Below, piece after piece: positions 16,988 to 25,706 of a stretch of 64,000 nt of DNA. The translations under genes were made by a program, and so were the position numbers. The stretch covers positions 1 through 64,000 of the forward strand of contig JAEXIT010000012.1 in NCBI GenBank assembly GCA_023446155.1, given 5' to 3'. Origin of the DNA: Bacteroidota bacterium (GTDB taxonomy: Bacteria > Bacteroidota > Bacteroidia > Flavobacteriales > Flavobacteriaceae). Position 1 is the stretch's first letter. Each line of letters begins with the position of its first letter. Below the pieces are notes generated by a model. That model saw nothing but the letters and a program-made list of their open reading frames with translations. It did no database searches and was not told where the DNA came from.

Positions 16988-17988
16988 TGACGAATATCTC
17001 TTTTTTACATCCCGAGTTTTTTTGGCTGTTTTTGGTACTACCAATCGTAATCGCCTGGTATTTCTGGAAAAGAAAAAAACAATCGGCGACCTTAAAAATC
17101 AGTTCGGTAAAAGGGTTTAAAGGAACGACTTCGATTTTACCAAAGTTAAAACCGATATTGTTTGTATTGCGTGTTCTGGCGTTAAGCGCAATGATTGTTG
17201 CTCTGGCACGTCCGCAGTCGACCGATGTAACCAATAAAACCCGTACTACCAGCGGAATCGATATTGTCATGGCGATTGACGTTTCGGGGAGTATGCTGGC
17301 AAAAGATTTAAAACCAAACCGTATGGAAGCGCTGAAACGAGTGGCTTCCGAGTTTGTAAAAGAACGTCCGAATGACCGGATCGGATTGGTGGTGTATGCG
17401 GCGGAAAGTTATACCAAAACACCAGTAACCAGCGATAAAGCAGTGGTACTTGAAGCCCTGAAAGGCGTAAAATACGACAACGTATTGCAAGACGGAACCG
17501 GGATTGGCGTGGGATTGGCAACAGCGGTAAACCGTTTGAAAGATAGTAAAGCCAAAAGTAAAGTCGTGATCCTGTTAACCGATGGGGTGAATAACGCCGG
17601 GTTTATCGATCCGCGAATGGCGTCCGAAATCGCGAAAGAATATGGTATTAAAGTCTACACCATCGGAATCGGAACCAATGGTATGGCGGAGTTTCCGTAT
17701 GCCATTGCACCAAACGGACAGTTTTTGTTCCGTATGATGCAGGTGGAAATCGATGAAAAGCTGATGAAAGAAATCGCAGCAACGACCGATGGAAAATACT
17801 TTAGAGCAACCAGTAATAAGAGTCTGGAGAATATCTATAACGAAATCAATAAACTGGAAAAAACCGAAATAGAAGAAATGCGCTATTTCAACTACGATGA
17901 GAAATACAGACCGCTTGTATTTCTGGCCTTAGGCTTACTGGTTTTGGAAATTTTATTACGAAAAACTATTTTTAGAAGTTTTATCTGA
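16984..17988 (+). CDS. batA: BatA, membrane-anchored VWA-domain protein
   Basis: 334 residues. Two N-terminal membrane segments (about 9-28 and 55-75) precede a VWA domain with the MIDAS motif DVSGS (99-103), then TDGVNN later, and a C-terminal membrane segment (LVFLALGLLVLEILL) before a basic tail. The VWA domain faces the periplasm and the anchors are typical of BatA. It overlaps the preceding gene by four bases and is followed by batB after two. BatA and BatB are paralogues with aerotolerance roles first described in Bacteroides. Confidence 0.93.
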   Translation: MMTNISFLHPEFFWLFLVLPIVIAWYFWKRKKQSATLKISSVKGFKGTTSILPKLKPILFVLRVLALSAMIVALARPQSTDVTNKTRTTSGIDIVMAIDVSGSMLAKDLKPNRMEALKRVASEFVKERPNDRIGLVVYAAESYTKTPVTSDKAVVLEALKGVKYDNVLQDGTGIGVGLATAVNRLKDSKAKSKVVILLTDGVNNAGFIDPRMASEIAKEYGIKVYTIGIGTNGMAEFPYAIAPNGQFLFRMMQVEIDEKLMKEIAATTDGKYFRATSNKSLENIYNEINKLEKTEIEEMRYFNYDEKYRPLVFLALGLLVLEILLRKTIFRSFI

Positions 17989-17990
17989 TT

Positions 17991-19025
17991 ATGTGGCAAT
18001 TTGAAGAACCAAAATATTTTTACCTGTTGGGCGTCATACCGTTTTTGGTATTACTTTTCCTGATCAATGGCTATTGGAAACGGAAAAAGCAAAAACAATT
18101 CGGTGACCTCGATCTGATTAAAAAATTAAGCCCGGAGAAATCCATTTTTAAACCGGTATTAAAACTCGTGGTGCTGATGTTGGCCTTGGCGGGGATCATT
18201 CTGGCTTTGGTCAATCCGAAAATCGGAACCAAAATGGAAACGGTAAAGCGACAGGGAGTGGATATCGTTTTTGCGATGGATATTTCCAAAAGTATGCTGG
18301 CGGAAGATATTGCACCGAATCGTTTGGAGAAAAGTAAGCAGTTGGTTTCGCAGATCATCAATCAATTGGGAAGCGATCGTATCGGGATTGTGGGATATGC
18401 CGGCAGTGCGTATCCGGTTTTACCGATTACAACCGATTATAGTGTGGCTAAAATGTACCTGCAAAGTATGAATACCGATATGGTGTCGTCGCAGGGAACC
18501 GCGTTATCGGAAGCCGTTAAATTGGCAACGTCTTATTTTGATGATCCGCAAACGAGTAAGCTGATTGTGTTGATTTCCGATGGAGAAGATCACGGGGAAG
18601 GTTTTGAAGATGCAGTGGAAGAAGCCAAAGAAAAACGAATCAAAATCCTGACCATCGGTGTCGGAACCGAAAAAGGAGGGCCGATTCCATTGCGTAATTA
18701 TGGGAAAATAGAAGGCTATAAAAAAGATTCCAAAGGGGAAACCGTGGTGACAAAACTATATCCGGAAACCCTGAAAAGTATCGCGAAAAGCGCCAATGGC
18801 GGTTATGTATATGGCGGAAACACCAAAGAAGTAGTGGCGTTCGTGAAAAACGGATTGGACAATCTGGAAAAAACCGACTTCGAAAGTCAGCAGATAGCCG
18901 ATTTCCAATCGCAATACCAATGGTTTTTAGGAATCGCATTGGTACTGTTACTATTGGATGTTTTCTTGTTGGAACGCAAAACAGCCTGGGTTAAAAAGTT
19001 GAATTTATTTAATGAAAAAGAATAA
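17991..19025 (+). CDS. batB: BatB, membrane-anchored VWA-domain protein
   Basis: 344 residues with the same architecture as BatA: membrane segments near 9-27 and 55-75, MIDAS DISKS at 97-101, SDGEDHGEG later, and a C-terminal membrane segment (WFLGIALVLLLLDVFLL). The second MIDAS serine is present, so metal binding should be intact. Compared with BatA it has a longer loop before the last helices (KKDSKGETVVTK). It overlaps batC by one base. Part of the Bat complex in the inner membrane. Confidence 0.93.
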   Translation: MWQFEEPKYFYLLGVIPFLVLLFLINGYWKRKKQKQFGDLDLIKKLSPEKSIFKPVLKLVVLMLALAGIILALVNPKIGTKMETVKRQGVDIVFAMDISKSMLAEDIAPNRLEKSKQLVSQIINQLGSDRIGIVGYAGSAYPVLPITTDYSVAKMYLQSMNTDMVSSQGTALSEAVKLATSYFDDPQTSKLIVLISDGEDHGEGFEDAVEEAKEKRIKILTIGVGTEKGGPIPLRNYGKIEGYKKDSKGETVVTKLYPETLKSIAKSANGGYVYGGNTKEVVAFVKNGLDNLEKTDFESQQIADFQSQYQWFLGIALVLLLLDVFLLERKTAWVKKLNLFNEKE

Positions 19026-19789
19026 TGAAGAAGTGGTTTAGTTGTTATTTTCTGTTGTTTTCGTTGGTGATGGCGGCTCAGGTGAAAGACCGGAACTTGC
19101 CGCGTGGCAATGAAGCGTTCGGCGAAAAAAACTATTCGGAAGCCGAAGCGGATTATCGTATCTCGCAATCTAAAGTACCGACAAGAGCGACTTCATCCTA
19201 TAATCTCGGAAATGCCATTTACAGGCAAAACCAACCGGGGGAAGCGAAGTTTGCCTATATGAAGGCGATTGAAAACGCCAAAGGGAAAAGACAAAAGCAC
19301 AAAGCGATGCACAACCTTGGGAACGTTTTTATGCTTGAAAAAAACTATTCGGGCGCGGTGGAAGCCTATAAAGATGCATTGCGAAACAATCCGTATGACG
19401 AGGAAACCCGTTATAATTATGCCTTGGCCAAACAAAAATTAAAAGAGAATCCGCCGAAAAATAACAATAAGGACAAAAACAAGGATAAGAATAAAGACAA
19501 ACAGGATCAGAAAGACAAGGATAAAAACAAAGATAAAGGCGATAATAAAAAAGACCAGAATAAAGATAAAGGTCAGGATAAAAAAGACGATAAAGGCGAT
19601 CCGAAAGACAAAAACGGAGATAAAGGTGACAAAGACAAACAGAACGCCCAGCCACAACCAAGCGGTGCGTCCAAACAACGAATGGAAAACCTGTTGGATG
19701 CGTTAAACAACGAAGAAAAGAAAATTCAGGACAAAGTAAAGGCAAGAGAAGTCAAAGGAAGTCCGGTTAAAAATGAAAAAGATTGGTAA
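19025..19789 (+). CDS. batC: BatC, TPR protein with long Lys/Asp/Asn low-complexity tract
   Basis: 254 residues with a signal peptide (MKKWFSCYFLLF...). Residues of about 25-135 hold TPR repeats (SSYNLGNAIYRQ, HNLGNVFMLEKNY, ETRYNYALAKQKL). About 80 following residues are almost entirely Lys, Asp, Asn and Gln, with KDKNKDK-type units, and should be disordered. A short C-terminal helix follows (RMENLLDALNNEEKK). This tail-then-helix layout occurs in other BatC proteins, though length varies. The DNA under the tract (19450-19650) is itself repetitive and prone to slippage. It joins batB by a one-base overlap and precedes batD by 56 bases. Confidence 0.88.
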   Translation: MKKWFSCYFLLFSLVMAAQVKDRNLPRGNEAFGEKNYSEAEADYRISQSKVPTRATSSYNLGNAIYRQNQPGEAKFAYMKAIENAKGKRQKHKAMHNLGNVFMLEKNYSGAVEAYKDALRNNPYDEETRYNYALAKQKLKENPPKNNNKDKNKDKNKDKQDQKDKDKNKDKGDNKKDQNKDKGQDKKDDKGDPKDKNGDKGDKDKQNAQPQPSGASKQRMENLLDALNNEEKKIQDKVKAREVKGSPVKNEKDW

Positions 19790-19845
19790 TCGGACAAAAA
19801 AGTATACCTTGTCGGATTAAACATAAGTAGTGACACAAAACAACA

Positions 19846-21603
19846 ATGAATAGAGCTATTTTTCTGCTATTATTATGCTTTCAGGGGCTTTTTGCTCAGG
19901 TGCAGTTCGAAGCAACCGTGAGTAAGAATTCCCTTGGGATTAACGAACGACTTCGTATTGATTTTACAATGAACGAAGACGGGGATAACTTTAGTCCGCC
20001 TCCTTTTGAAGGTTTCCGGGTTGTAGGTGGACCCAATCAGGCGGTGAGCTATTCGTGGATTAACGGAAAAAAATCGTTTAATAAATCGTATTCTTATTTT
20101 CTGATGCCGTTAAAAAAAGGACCGGTTGTTATTAAATCGGCTTCTATTGAATTTGAAGGGAAAATCTATAAAACCAATCCGGTAAAAGTAACGGTTACCA
20201 ATGCGGTTCAGGAAGAGGCGAATCCGTATTATCCGCAGCAAAAAATGGGCGAAGGCATTCATCTGGTTGCCGAAATCTCGAAAACCAATCCATATGTCAA
20301 CGAACCGATTACGGTGGTGTATAAGTTATATGTGAGTAATACGGCCAGCGTACGGAATTGGCGCGAAATGGCAAGTCCGAAATACAACGATTTCTGGAGT
20401 CAGAATATCGATATCAAAAAACTGGTTGTCGAAAACGGAAAATACAATGGCGAAGACTATCGTTATGTAGTATTGCGCAAAACGGTGTTGTATCCGCAAA
20501 AAGCCGGAAAACTCGAAATTGAACCGCTATCACTGGATATTGAGGTGGATCTGCCAACCGGACGTCGCGATTTCTTCGGGCGTATGGAATATGCCAGCGG
20601 AAATAAAACCGTTTCGGCCGGTGCGAAATCAATTAATGTGCGCTCCTTACCGGAAGCCGGAAAACCACTCGATTTTACCGGTGCAGTAGGTGATTTCGAC
20701 TTTAAAGTGACACCATCCAAAACGACTTTAAAAGCAGGCGAATCCCTGAATTTGGTTGTAAGTGTTTCCGGAAAAGGAAATCTGAAATTGTTTAACCTGC
20801 CGAAACCGGTTGTGCCAAGTGCACTCGAAATGTACGATCCGGAACACAAAGAAAAAGTATCCACACCGCTTTCCGGTATGCAGGGCGAAGTATCGGATAC
20901 CTATGCGATTATTCCGCAATACAAAGGAAACTACCTGATCAAACCAATTGTGTTCTCGTATTTCGATTTGAGTGCCAATAAATATAAGACGATCAATTCA
21001 CCGGAAATAATGATCAATGTGATGGACGGACCATCGCCAACTTCCGGCGATAATCAGGTAGCCGCGACACCCGGAAAACAAAATGTGGTGGCAAGCGATC
21101 AGTTTCAGTTTATCAAACTCAAAACCAATCTGACTGCCATTCATCAAAAGGAATTTTTAGGTTCCGGTTTGTTCTATTCCCTATTGATCGCACCATTCCT
21201 GATTATTCCAATAATTGTATTGGCACGTAAGAAAAAAGAAGCGATCGATGGTGATGTTGTGGGTAATAAAATCCGTCAGTCGAATAAACTGGCGAAACGA
21301 TTCTTGTCGGAAGCCAATAAGCAAATGGGGAATAAAGAAGCGTTTTATGTGGCGATGGAAAAAGCGTTGCATAATTTCTTAAAAGCGAAACTGCATATCG
21401 AAACCTCAGAAATGAGTAAGGAAAATATTCAGGAATTACTGTTGTCGAAAAAAGCAGCTCCGGAAACGGTTCAAAACTTTTTAGGATTGATGGATAGTTG
21501 TGAGTTTGCACGCTATACGCCGGCTTCGGTTGGAACCATGCAACAGGATTATGATAAAGCTATAACCGTAATTTCCGGACTGGAAAAACAAATCACGAAT
21601 TAA
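19846..21603 (+). CDS. batD: BatD, periplasmic Ig-like protein with membrane anchor
   Basis: 585 residues. Signal peptide at about 1-17 (LLCFQGLFAQ), then several beta-sandwich domains (NERLRIDFTMNEDGDNF, NEPITVVYKLYVSN, KAGESLNLVVSVSGKGN) up to about 430. One membrane segment follows (FYSLLIAPFLIIPIIVLA), then a basic cytosolic helical domain of about 120 residues. That is the usual BatD topology. In the operon it stands between batC and batE (5-base gap). The 56 bases before it contain an imperfect inverted repeat (near 19788-19818) but no terminator with a T-run. Confidence 0.93.
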   Translation: MNRAIFLLLLCFQGLFAQVQFEATVSKNSLGINERLRIDFTMNEDGDNFSPPPFEGFRVVGGPNQAVSYSWINGKKSFNKSYSYFLMPLKKGPVVIKSASIEFEGKIYKTNPVKVTVTNAVQEEANPYYPQQKMGEGIHLVAEISKTNPYVNEPITVVYKLYVSNTASVRNWREMASPKYNDFWSQNIDIKKLVVENGKYNGEDYRYVVLRKTVLYPQKAGKLEIEPLSLDIEVDLPTGRRDFFGRMEYASGNKTVSAGAKSINVRSLPEAGKPLDFTGAVGDFDFKVTPSKTTLKAGESLNLVVSVSGKGNLKLFNLPKPVVPSALEMYDPEHKEKVSTPLSGMQGEVSDTYAIIPQYKGNYLIKPIVFSYFDLSANKYKTINSPEIMINVMDGPSPTSGDNQVAATPGKQNVVASDQFQFIKLKTNLTAIHQKEFLGSGLFYSLLIAPFLIIPIIVLARKKKEAIDGDVVGNKIRQSNKLAKRFLSEANKQMGNKEAFYVAMEKALHNFLKAKLHIETSEMSKENIQELLLSKKAAPETVQNFLGLMDSCEFARYTPASVGTMQQDYDKAITVISGLEKQITN

Positions 21604-21608
21604 TCGCT

Positions 21609-22352
21609 ATGAAAAAGCTAGTGTATATCGTCCTTTTAGTTTCCCAGGTATTTTGGGCACAGACGGGTTTTGAAAAAGGAAATGATTTCTATAAAAAAGA
21701 AAAATACGAAGAGGCGGCAGCCAGTTACGAACAGGTGGCTCAATCCGGAAAACAATCGGCAGAACTGTATTTTAATTTAGGGAATGCCTATTATAAAATG
21801 CATAAAGTGGCACCGGCGATTTACAATTATGAAAAAGCGCTGCTGTTGAATCCGAATGATCATGCGGCGCAGACCAATCTGCATTTTGCACAGAAAATGA
21901 CCATCGATGAGATTAAAGTCGTACCGAAAGTCGGTTTTTCAAAAATGATCAATGACCTGTTGGACGTGTTTCACTATGAAGAATGGGCGTGGATTGCTGT
22001 TGGATCGTCTGCTTTTTTTCTATTGTGTTTTATTGGCTATTATTTTGCCAGTCTGACAGTAGTCAAGCGAATCTTTTTCTTTGGAATGTTTGTGGTCCTA
22101 TTGTCGATGTTGATTAGTGTGTCGGCAGCGATTGCGGAAAAAGATAATTATAATAGCGAACGACCGGCTATTGTTTTTGCTGAGGTGGTTCCGGTAAAAA
22201 GCGAACCGAAAGACACTGCGTCAGATGCTTTTATAGTCCACGAAGGAACTAAAGTCTTTGTGATTGAATCGCTCGATAACTGGCGGAAAATTCAGTTGAC
22301 GGATGATTCGGAAGGATGGATCGAAAAAGATGCTATAAAAGAATTAAAATAA
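21609..22352 (+). CDS. batE: BatE, TPR and SH3-like protein
   Basis: 247 residues. Signal peptide (cleavage near FWAQ), two TPR units (GNDFYKKEKYEEAAASYEQ, then NLGNAYYKMHKVAPAIYNYE), two membrane segments at about 122-142 and 148-172, and a C-terminal SH3-like domain (HEGTKVFVIESLDNWRKI, then DSEGWIEKDAI). This is the standard BatE plan, the last gene of the Bat operon. A perfect terminator follows five bases after the stop region. Confidence 0.9.
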   Translation: MKKLVYIVLLVSQVFWAQTGFEKGNDFYKKEKYEEAAASYEQVAQSGKQSAELYFNLGNAYYKMHKVAPAIYNYEKALLLNPNDHAAQTNLHFAQKMTIDEIKVVPKVGFSKMINDLLDVFHYEEWAWIAVGSSAFFLLCFIGYYFASLTVVKRIFFFGMFVVLLSMLISVSAAIAEKDNYNSERPAIVFAEVVPVKSEPKDTASDAFIVHEGTKVFVIESLDNWRKIQLTDDSEGWIEKDAIKELK

Positions 22353-22356
22353 GATG

Positions 22357-22386
22357 AAAATGCCGGTAGTACTACCGGCATTTTTT
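22357..22386 (+). terminator. Terminator of the Bat operon
   Basis: Perfect stem AAAATGCCGGTAG / CTACCGGCATTTT around a short TA centre, followed by T-rich sequence. Confidence 0.9.
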
Positions 22387-22473
22387 ATTCGGAGTATTCT
22401 TGATATATTACAGCTGTTTATAGCGGTATAAGTGAAATTTTAAAAGTTTTTCTGGCGGATTAATAAAATTTCA

Positions 22474-22672
22474 TATGTTTGTGAAAAATAAATTAAAAGG
22501 AACACGATAGCAGCGATACAATTATGGGCAAGTTGTACGGATACGATTAGAAAATGTCTAATGGCTATCTTGGTGTTTCTGAAATTGCAATACGTAAATT
22601 GAACAATAGTGTGGCCACTATCACACTATCGTAATCCGATACCGGTAAAAAATTTATCGGTATCGTTGTTTT
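22474..22672 (+). ncRNA. Candidate small RNA between batE and a lipoprotein gene
   Basis: The 335 bases between the batE stop and the next start hold an isolated transcription unit: a -7 box TATGTTTG at 22474-22481, about 150 bases without a substantial ORF, a hairpin (ATAGTGTG / CACACTAT, near 22607-22630), and an intrinsic terminator (CGATACCGGTAAA / TTTATCGGTATCG, 22637-22665, then a T-rich run). The only reading frame is a 26-codon ORF from ATG at 22553-22555, with a stop codon two codons before it. A -33 box is not clear. It could instead be a decayed gene or a leader. Confidence 0.35.
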
Positions 22673-22721
22673 AATTAAAAAAGTCACATATTTGCGAAAT
22701 ATAATAAACAATCATAAAACA

Positions 22722-23498
22722 ATGAAAAAAATACTTTTAGCCGCACTGTTTGTAAGCTTCGCATCATGTTCAAGTGATAGTGATAGTAGTACAAGTTCAG
22801 AGGTTACACCATCCGGATTAAAAATTAAAAGCATTACGGAAGTAACGTATAATGGCGGTACTCTGGATCTGACAAGAACCGGGAATTTTGTGTATGTAGG
22901 GGATAAGCTAAAGAGTATTGATATAATAACCGATAATTTAAAAATGGATTTTCTTTACACGGGCGATAAAATTAGCCAGGTAAATAGCTATTTTGATAAT
23001 GATCCGGTGGTAGCAACGATGTTAACATACGATGGTACTAAACTGATACGAACGGCCAATCAAGAGGAAAAGGCAGAGTATACTTATGTAAATGGTGTTT
23101 TGAAATCCGTTACAGAATCAACCTATACCAATAACCAATGGGAGTTTTACGAGAAAAAAGAATATGCTTTTGATCAAAACAACGTAACAGAAATACGCGC
23201 TTCTTCAAAATATGCGACTACCGTTTCCAAAAGCAAATATATTCATGATGATAAGAAAAATCCTTTTTCAGGGATGAATCCGTATCTGGGATACCTGATA
23301 CATTTCGAAAGCTTGCATCCATTGGATCAAAACAACAGATTAATTCAACAGCGTTATGCTAGTGCAGCGAGTAATGATATCGTTGGAACGGCATCCTACC
23401 AGATACAATATAATTCGGAAGGATATCCAACCGAAATACGAAAAGTTAATGATGCCAATATGGCGTTACTATCCAAAACGGTTATAACCTATAATTAA
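22722..23498 (+). CDS. Hypothetical lipoprotein with YD-like beta repeats
   Basis: Start set at 22722 (258 residues) because it gives a clean lipoprotein signal ending in SFASC (Cys16); the longer frame adds ten residues ahead of the signal. After the Cys comes a Ser/Asp-rich linker, then repeated short beta motifs such as FVYVGDKLKSIDI, FLYTGDKISQVNSY, LTYDGTKLIRT and YTYVNGVLKSVTE. This pattern is known in Bacteroidota lipoproteins with YD/RHS-like strands (DUF4595-type). It should be exported and anchored in a membrane, possibly on the surface. No enzyme motif is visible. It is monocistronic and converges on cvpA. Confidence 0.75.
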   Translation: MKKILLAALFVSFASCSSDSDSSTSSEVTPSGLKIKSITEVTYNGGTLDLTRTGNFVYVGDKLKSIDIITDNLKMDFLYTGDKISQVNSYFDNDPVVATMLTYDGTKLIRTANQEEKAEYTYVNGVLKSVTESTYTNNQWEFYEKKEYAFDQNNVTEIRASSKYATTVSKSKYIHDDKKNPFSGMNPYLGYLIHFESLHPLDQNNRLIQQRYASAASNDIVGTASYQIQYNSEGYPTEIRKVNDANMALLSKTVITYN

Positions 23499-23519
23499 AA
23501 TAACCAATCGAAGTGATAA

Positions 23520-24053
23520 TTACGGTGCCGATGAAGTTTCTTTGTCGGCATCGGTCGTTTTAAAAGCTTCGTACCACTCCTGAATACTCGGGAAAATCAT
23601 TTTGGAGGTTTCCTGAATCGGATTGTAAAACAAGGATTTATCCATCGTCTCCTGCGAAAGGAAATAATTATTGATGTTGATTTTCTGGAAAAGGTTGAGC
23701 AAAATACTCAGAATCAAAGCCATTTTTAAGATTCCGAAAACACCGCCGGCAATCGTATTGAGCCAGCCCATTTGTGCAAAACTGGCTATTCCGGTGAATA
23801 GTTTGGCCAACAGGATAATACCCACGACAACCAGAATAAACGTAAGCCCGAAAGCGGTTACTTCAATATATTTCGGATTCCAGGAAACATGATTTTCGAT
23901 AACCGATCGTACCAAATGCGAAAACTTGATAGCCAGAATAATTCCTATAACGAGAGAAATCAAAGAGGCAAAAGCAGTGAACAATCCCTGACGGAATCCC
24001 TGAATAAATCCGTAAAGTAAAACAGCGGCAAGTAGAAGGTCGAAAAAACTCAT
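23520..24053 (-). CDS. CvpA-family membrane protein
   Basis: 177 residues from the ATG at 24053; the frame to 24098 adds 15 residues overlapping the promoter region. The product begins MSFFDLLLAAVLLYGFIQG, the CvpA opening, followed by RQGLFTAFASLISLVIGIILA and two more membrane segments. CvpA in E. coli is needed for colicin V production and affects envelope homeostasis; the molecular role is uncertain. The C-terminal 40 residues are polar and species-specific. It is divergent from the 118-residue unknown gene, with a -7 box on each strand. Confidence 0.9.
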   Translation of the reverse strand: MSFFDLLLAAVLLYGFIQGFRQGLFTAFASLISLVIGIILAIKFSHLVRSVIENHVSWNPKYIEVTAFGLTFILVVVGIILLAKLFTGIASFAQMGWLNTIAGGVFGILKMALILSILLNLFQKININNYFLSQETMDKSLFYNPIQETSKMIFPSIQEWYEAFKTTDADKETSSAP

Positions 24054-24071
24054 GGAGTATAGTGTAAAAGG

Positions 24072-24118
24072 CAAAGATAAAAGAAATACGAAAAGCATAA
24101 CGGAACTTAGTATCTTTG
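24072..24118. promoter_or_regulatory. Divergent promoters, cvpA-like gene (-) and unknown gene (+)
   Basis: The same -7 octamer TATCTTTG occurs on the minus strand at 24072-24079 and on the plus strand at 24111-24118. Leaders are about 15 and 45 bases. Confidence 0.6.
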
Positions 24119-24167
24119 CGCCTTATTTTTGATAAAATGCTTCCTTGCGAAGTTAAAATGATATACT

Positions 24168-24524
24168 ATGTCAAGAGACGAACAATTAAAACAGCGTTGG
24201 GATACGCTGGTCACGATACTATCCGAACGTTTTGCCGATGGCGATATGTTGGATCTGGATGCGATTATTTACCTGATCGGTGTGCAGGAACTGGGAAAAA
24301 TTAAAAAGAAATTCAAAAAAGACGAAAAGATCAACCTGATGCATATCGCGATCTGCCGCCTGTTGGAGCCTTATGGTTACTATGAGTTTTCTTTTTTTGA
24401 CGAAGATGGCTGGCCGCATTATAACGTCAAAGAACAATTGCCACCCTTAAAAGCCGGTGAGCAATCGGTGTTGATGAAAGAGGCGATTGTGAATTATTTC
24501 CTCGAAAAAGGATTGATCGAATAA
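24168..24524 (+). CDS. Small conserved-looking protein of unknown function
   Basis: 118 residues, no signal peptide or membrane segment, predicted mainly helical at both ends (MSRDEQLKQRWDTLVTIL; EQSVLMKEAIVNYFLEKGL) with an aromatic centre YGYYEFSFFDEDGWPHYNV. I do not recognise a named domain. The composition, an own promoter at 24111-24118, and a good start codon support a real gene. It sits between cvpA (divergent) and pheS (same strand, 102 bases on, with its own -7 box), a neighbourhood I associate with Flavobacteriaceae, though I cannot verify that. Cytosolic role unknown. Confidence 0.7.
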   Translation: MSRDEQLKQRWDTLVTILSERFADGDMLDLDAIIYLIGVQELGKIKKKFKKDEKINLMHIAICRLLEPYGYYEFSFFDEDGWPHYNVKEQLPPLKAGEQSVLMKEAIVNYFLEKGLIE

Positions 24525-24600
24525 GACATAAAAAGGACAAAAGGCACAATTTACCGGTAAATTAATCGGCAAAAGCTGTAGAATCTGAATCCAAAATCCG

Positions 24601-24608
24601 TAAATTTG
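24601..24608 (+). promoter_or_regulatory. -7 box of pheS
   Basis: TAAATTTG, 18 bases before the chosen ATG at 24627. It would put transcription start a few bases before the start codon, which argues against the longer frame from 24606. Confidence 0.55.
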
Positions 24609-24626
24609 CCCTTTATTGATAGAACG

Positions 24627-25646
24627 ATGATTGATAAGATAAAAGAATACATTGGTGAAGCGCAGGCTTTTACTACAGATAATAAAGAAACCCTGGAAAC
24701 ATTTCGTATCAAGTTCTTAGGAAGCAAAGGCCTTCTAAAAGACTTGTTTGCGGAATTTAAAAATGTTCCCAACGATCAGAAAAAAGAATTCGGTCAGGTG
24801 ATCAACCTGCTGAAAACAACTGCCGAAGAAAAAGTAAAATCCATTCAGGAGGCTTTAGAAAGCAAAGAAGAGACCAAAGGTATTTACGGCGACTTGTCGC
24901 GGCCGGGAGAACCATTGGTAATCGGATCACGCCATCCGATTTCAATCGTAAAAAATCAGATTGTCGATATTTTTTCCAATATCGGATTCAACGTTTCTGA
25001 AGGTCCGGAAATCGAAGACGACTGGCATAACTTTACCGCGTTAAACTTACCGGAATACCATCCGGCGCGCGATATGCAGGATACGTTCTTTATCCAGACC
25101 AATCCGGATATCTTATTGCGTACGCATACGTCGTCCGTTCAGGTACGGTATATGGAAGACAACAAACCGCCAATCCGAACCATTTCTCCGGGAAGGGTGT
25201 TCCGTAACGAAGCGGTGTCGTCCCGTTCACACTGTATTTTCCACCAGGTGGAAGGATTATATATCGATCAGAATGTTTCGTTTGCCGATTTAAAACAAAC
25301 CTTGTTGTATTTCACCAAAGAGATGTTCGGAAAATCGAAAATCCGTTTGCGTCCATCGTACTTCCCATTTACCGAGCCTAGTGCCGAAGTGGATATCTAT
25401 TGGGGATTAAAAACCGAAACCGATTATCGTATCACCAAAGGAACCGGTTGGTTGGAAATCATGGGATGCGGAATGGTCGATCCGAACGTTTTAAAAAACT
25501 GTGGCATCGATGCCGATAAATACAACGGATTCGCTTTCGGTATGGGTATCGAACGAATTGCCATGTTGCTATATCAAATCGGAGACATTCGTATGTTCTA
25601 TGAAAATGACATCCGATTCTTAGAACAATTCAAATCCAGCATTTAA
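24627..25646 (+). CDS. pheS: Phenylalanine--tRNA ligase alpha subunit
   Basis: 339 residues, the normal length for PheS. The N-terminal coiled coil (about 1-90) is followed by the class II catalytic core: EDDWHNFTALNLPEYHPARD, RTHTSSVQVR, motif 2 in the ISPGRVFRNE region, FHQVEGLYID, and motif 3 GFAFGMGIERIAML. It forms an alpha2-beta2 enzyme with PheT, which is not in this window. Cytosolic and essential. A terminator follows at 25655-25684, so it is not cotranscribed with the next gene by default. Confidence 0.97.
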   Translation: MIDKIKEYIGEAQAFTTDNKETLETFRIKFLGSKGLLKDLFAEFKNVPNDQKKEFGQVINLLKTTAEEKVKSIQEALESKEETKGIYGDLSRPGEPLVIGSRHPISIVKNQIVDIFSNIGFNVSEGPEIEDDWHNFTALNLPEYHPARDMQDTFFIQTNPDILLRTHTSSVQVRYMEDNKPPIRTISPGRVFRNEAVSSRSHCIFHQVEGLYIDQNVSFADLKQTLLYFTKEMFGKSKIRLRPSYFPFTEPSAEVDIYWGLKTETDYRITKGTGWLEIMGCGMVDPNVLKNCGIDADKYNGFAFGMGIERIAMLLYQIGDIRMFYENDIRFLEQFKSSI

Positions 25647-25654
25647 AAAAAATA

Positions 25655-25684
25655 AAAAGCGAATAGGTCACACTATTCGCTTTT
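25655..25684 (+). terminator. Terminator of pheS
   Basis: Perfect 12-bp stem AAAAGCGAATAG / CTATTCGCTTTT, loop of six, nine bases after the stop. Confidence 0.85.
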
Positions 25685-25706
25685 ACACTACTATATCCCG
25701 TTAAAA

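Noticed and set aside
19450..19665. Short repeats resembling a CRISPR-like array
   Set aside because: The units are 6-9 bases, in frame and translate to KDK-type residues; there are no spaced direct repeats of 25-40 bases and no cas genes.
19329..19745. Minus-strand ORF of 138 codons opposite batC, rich in Leu/Phe/Tyr/Cys
   Set aside because: A by-product of the A-rich KDKN codons read backwards; the hydrophobic look is not a membrane protein.
19788..19818. Another copy of the palindromic repeat before batD
   Set aside because: CCTTGTCGGATT matches the degenerate copy at 504-516, but the other arm pairs poorly and the GACAGGTTT core is missing.
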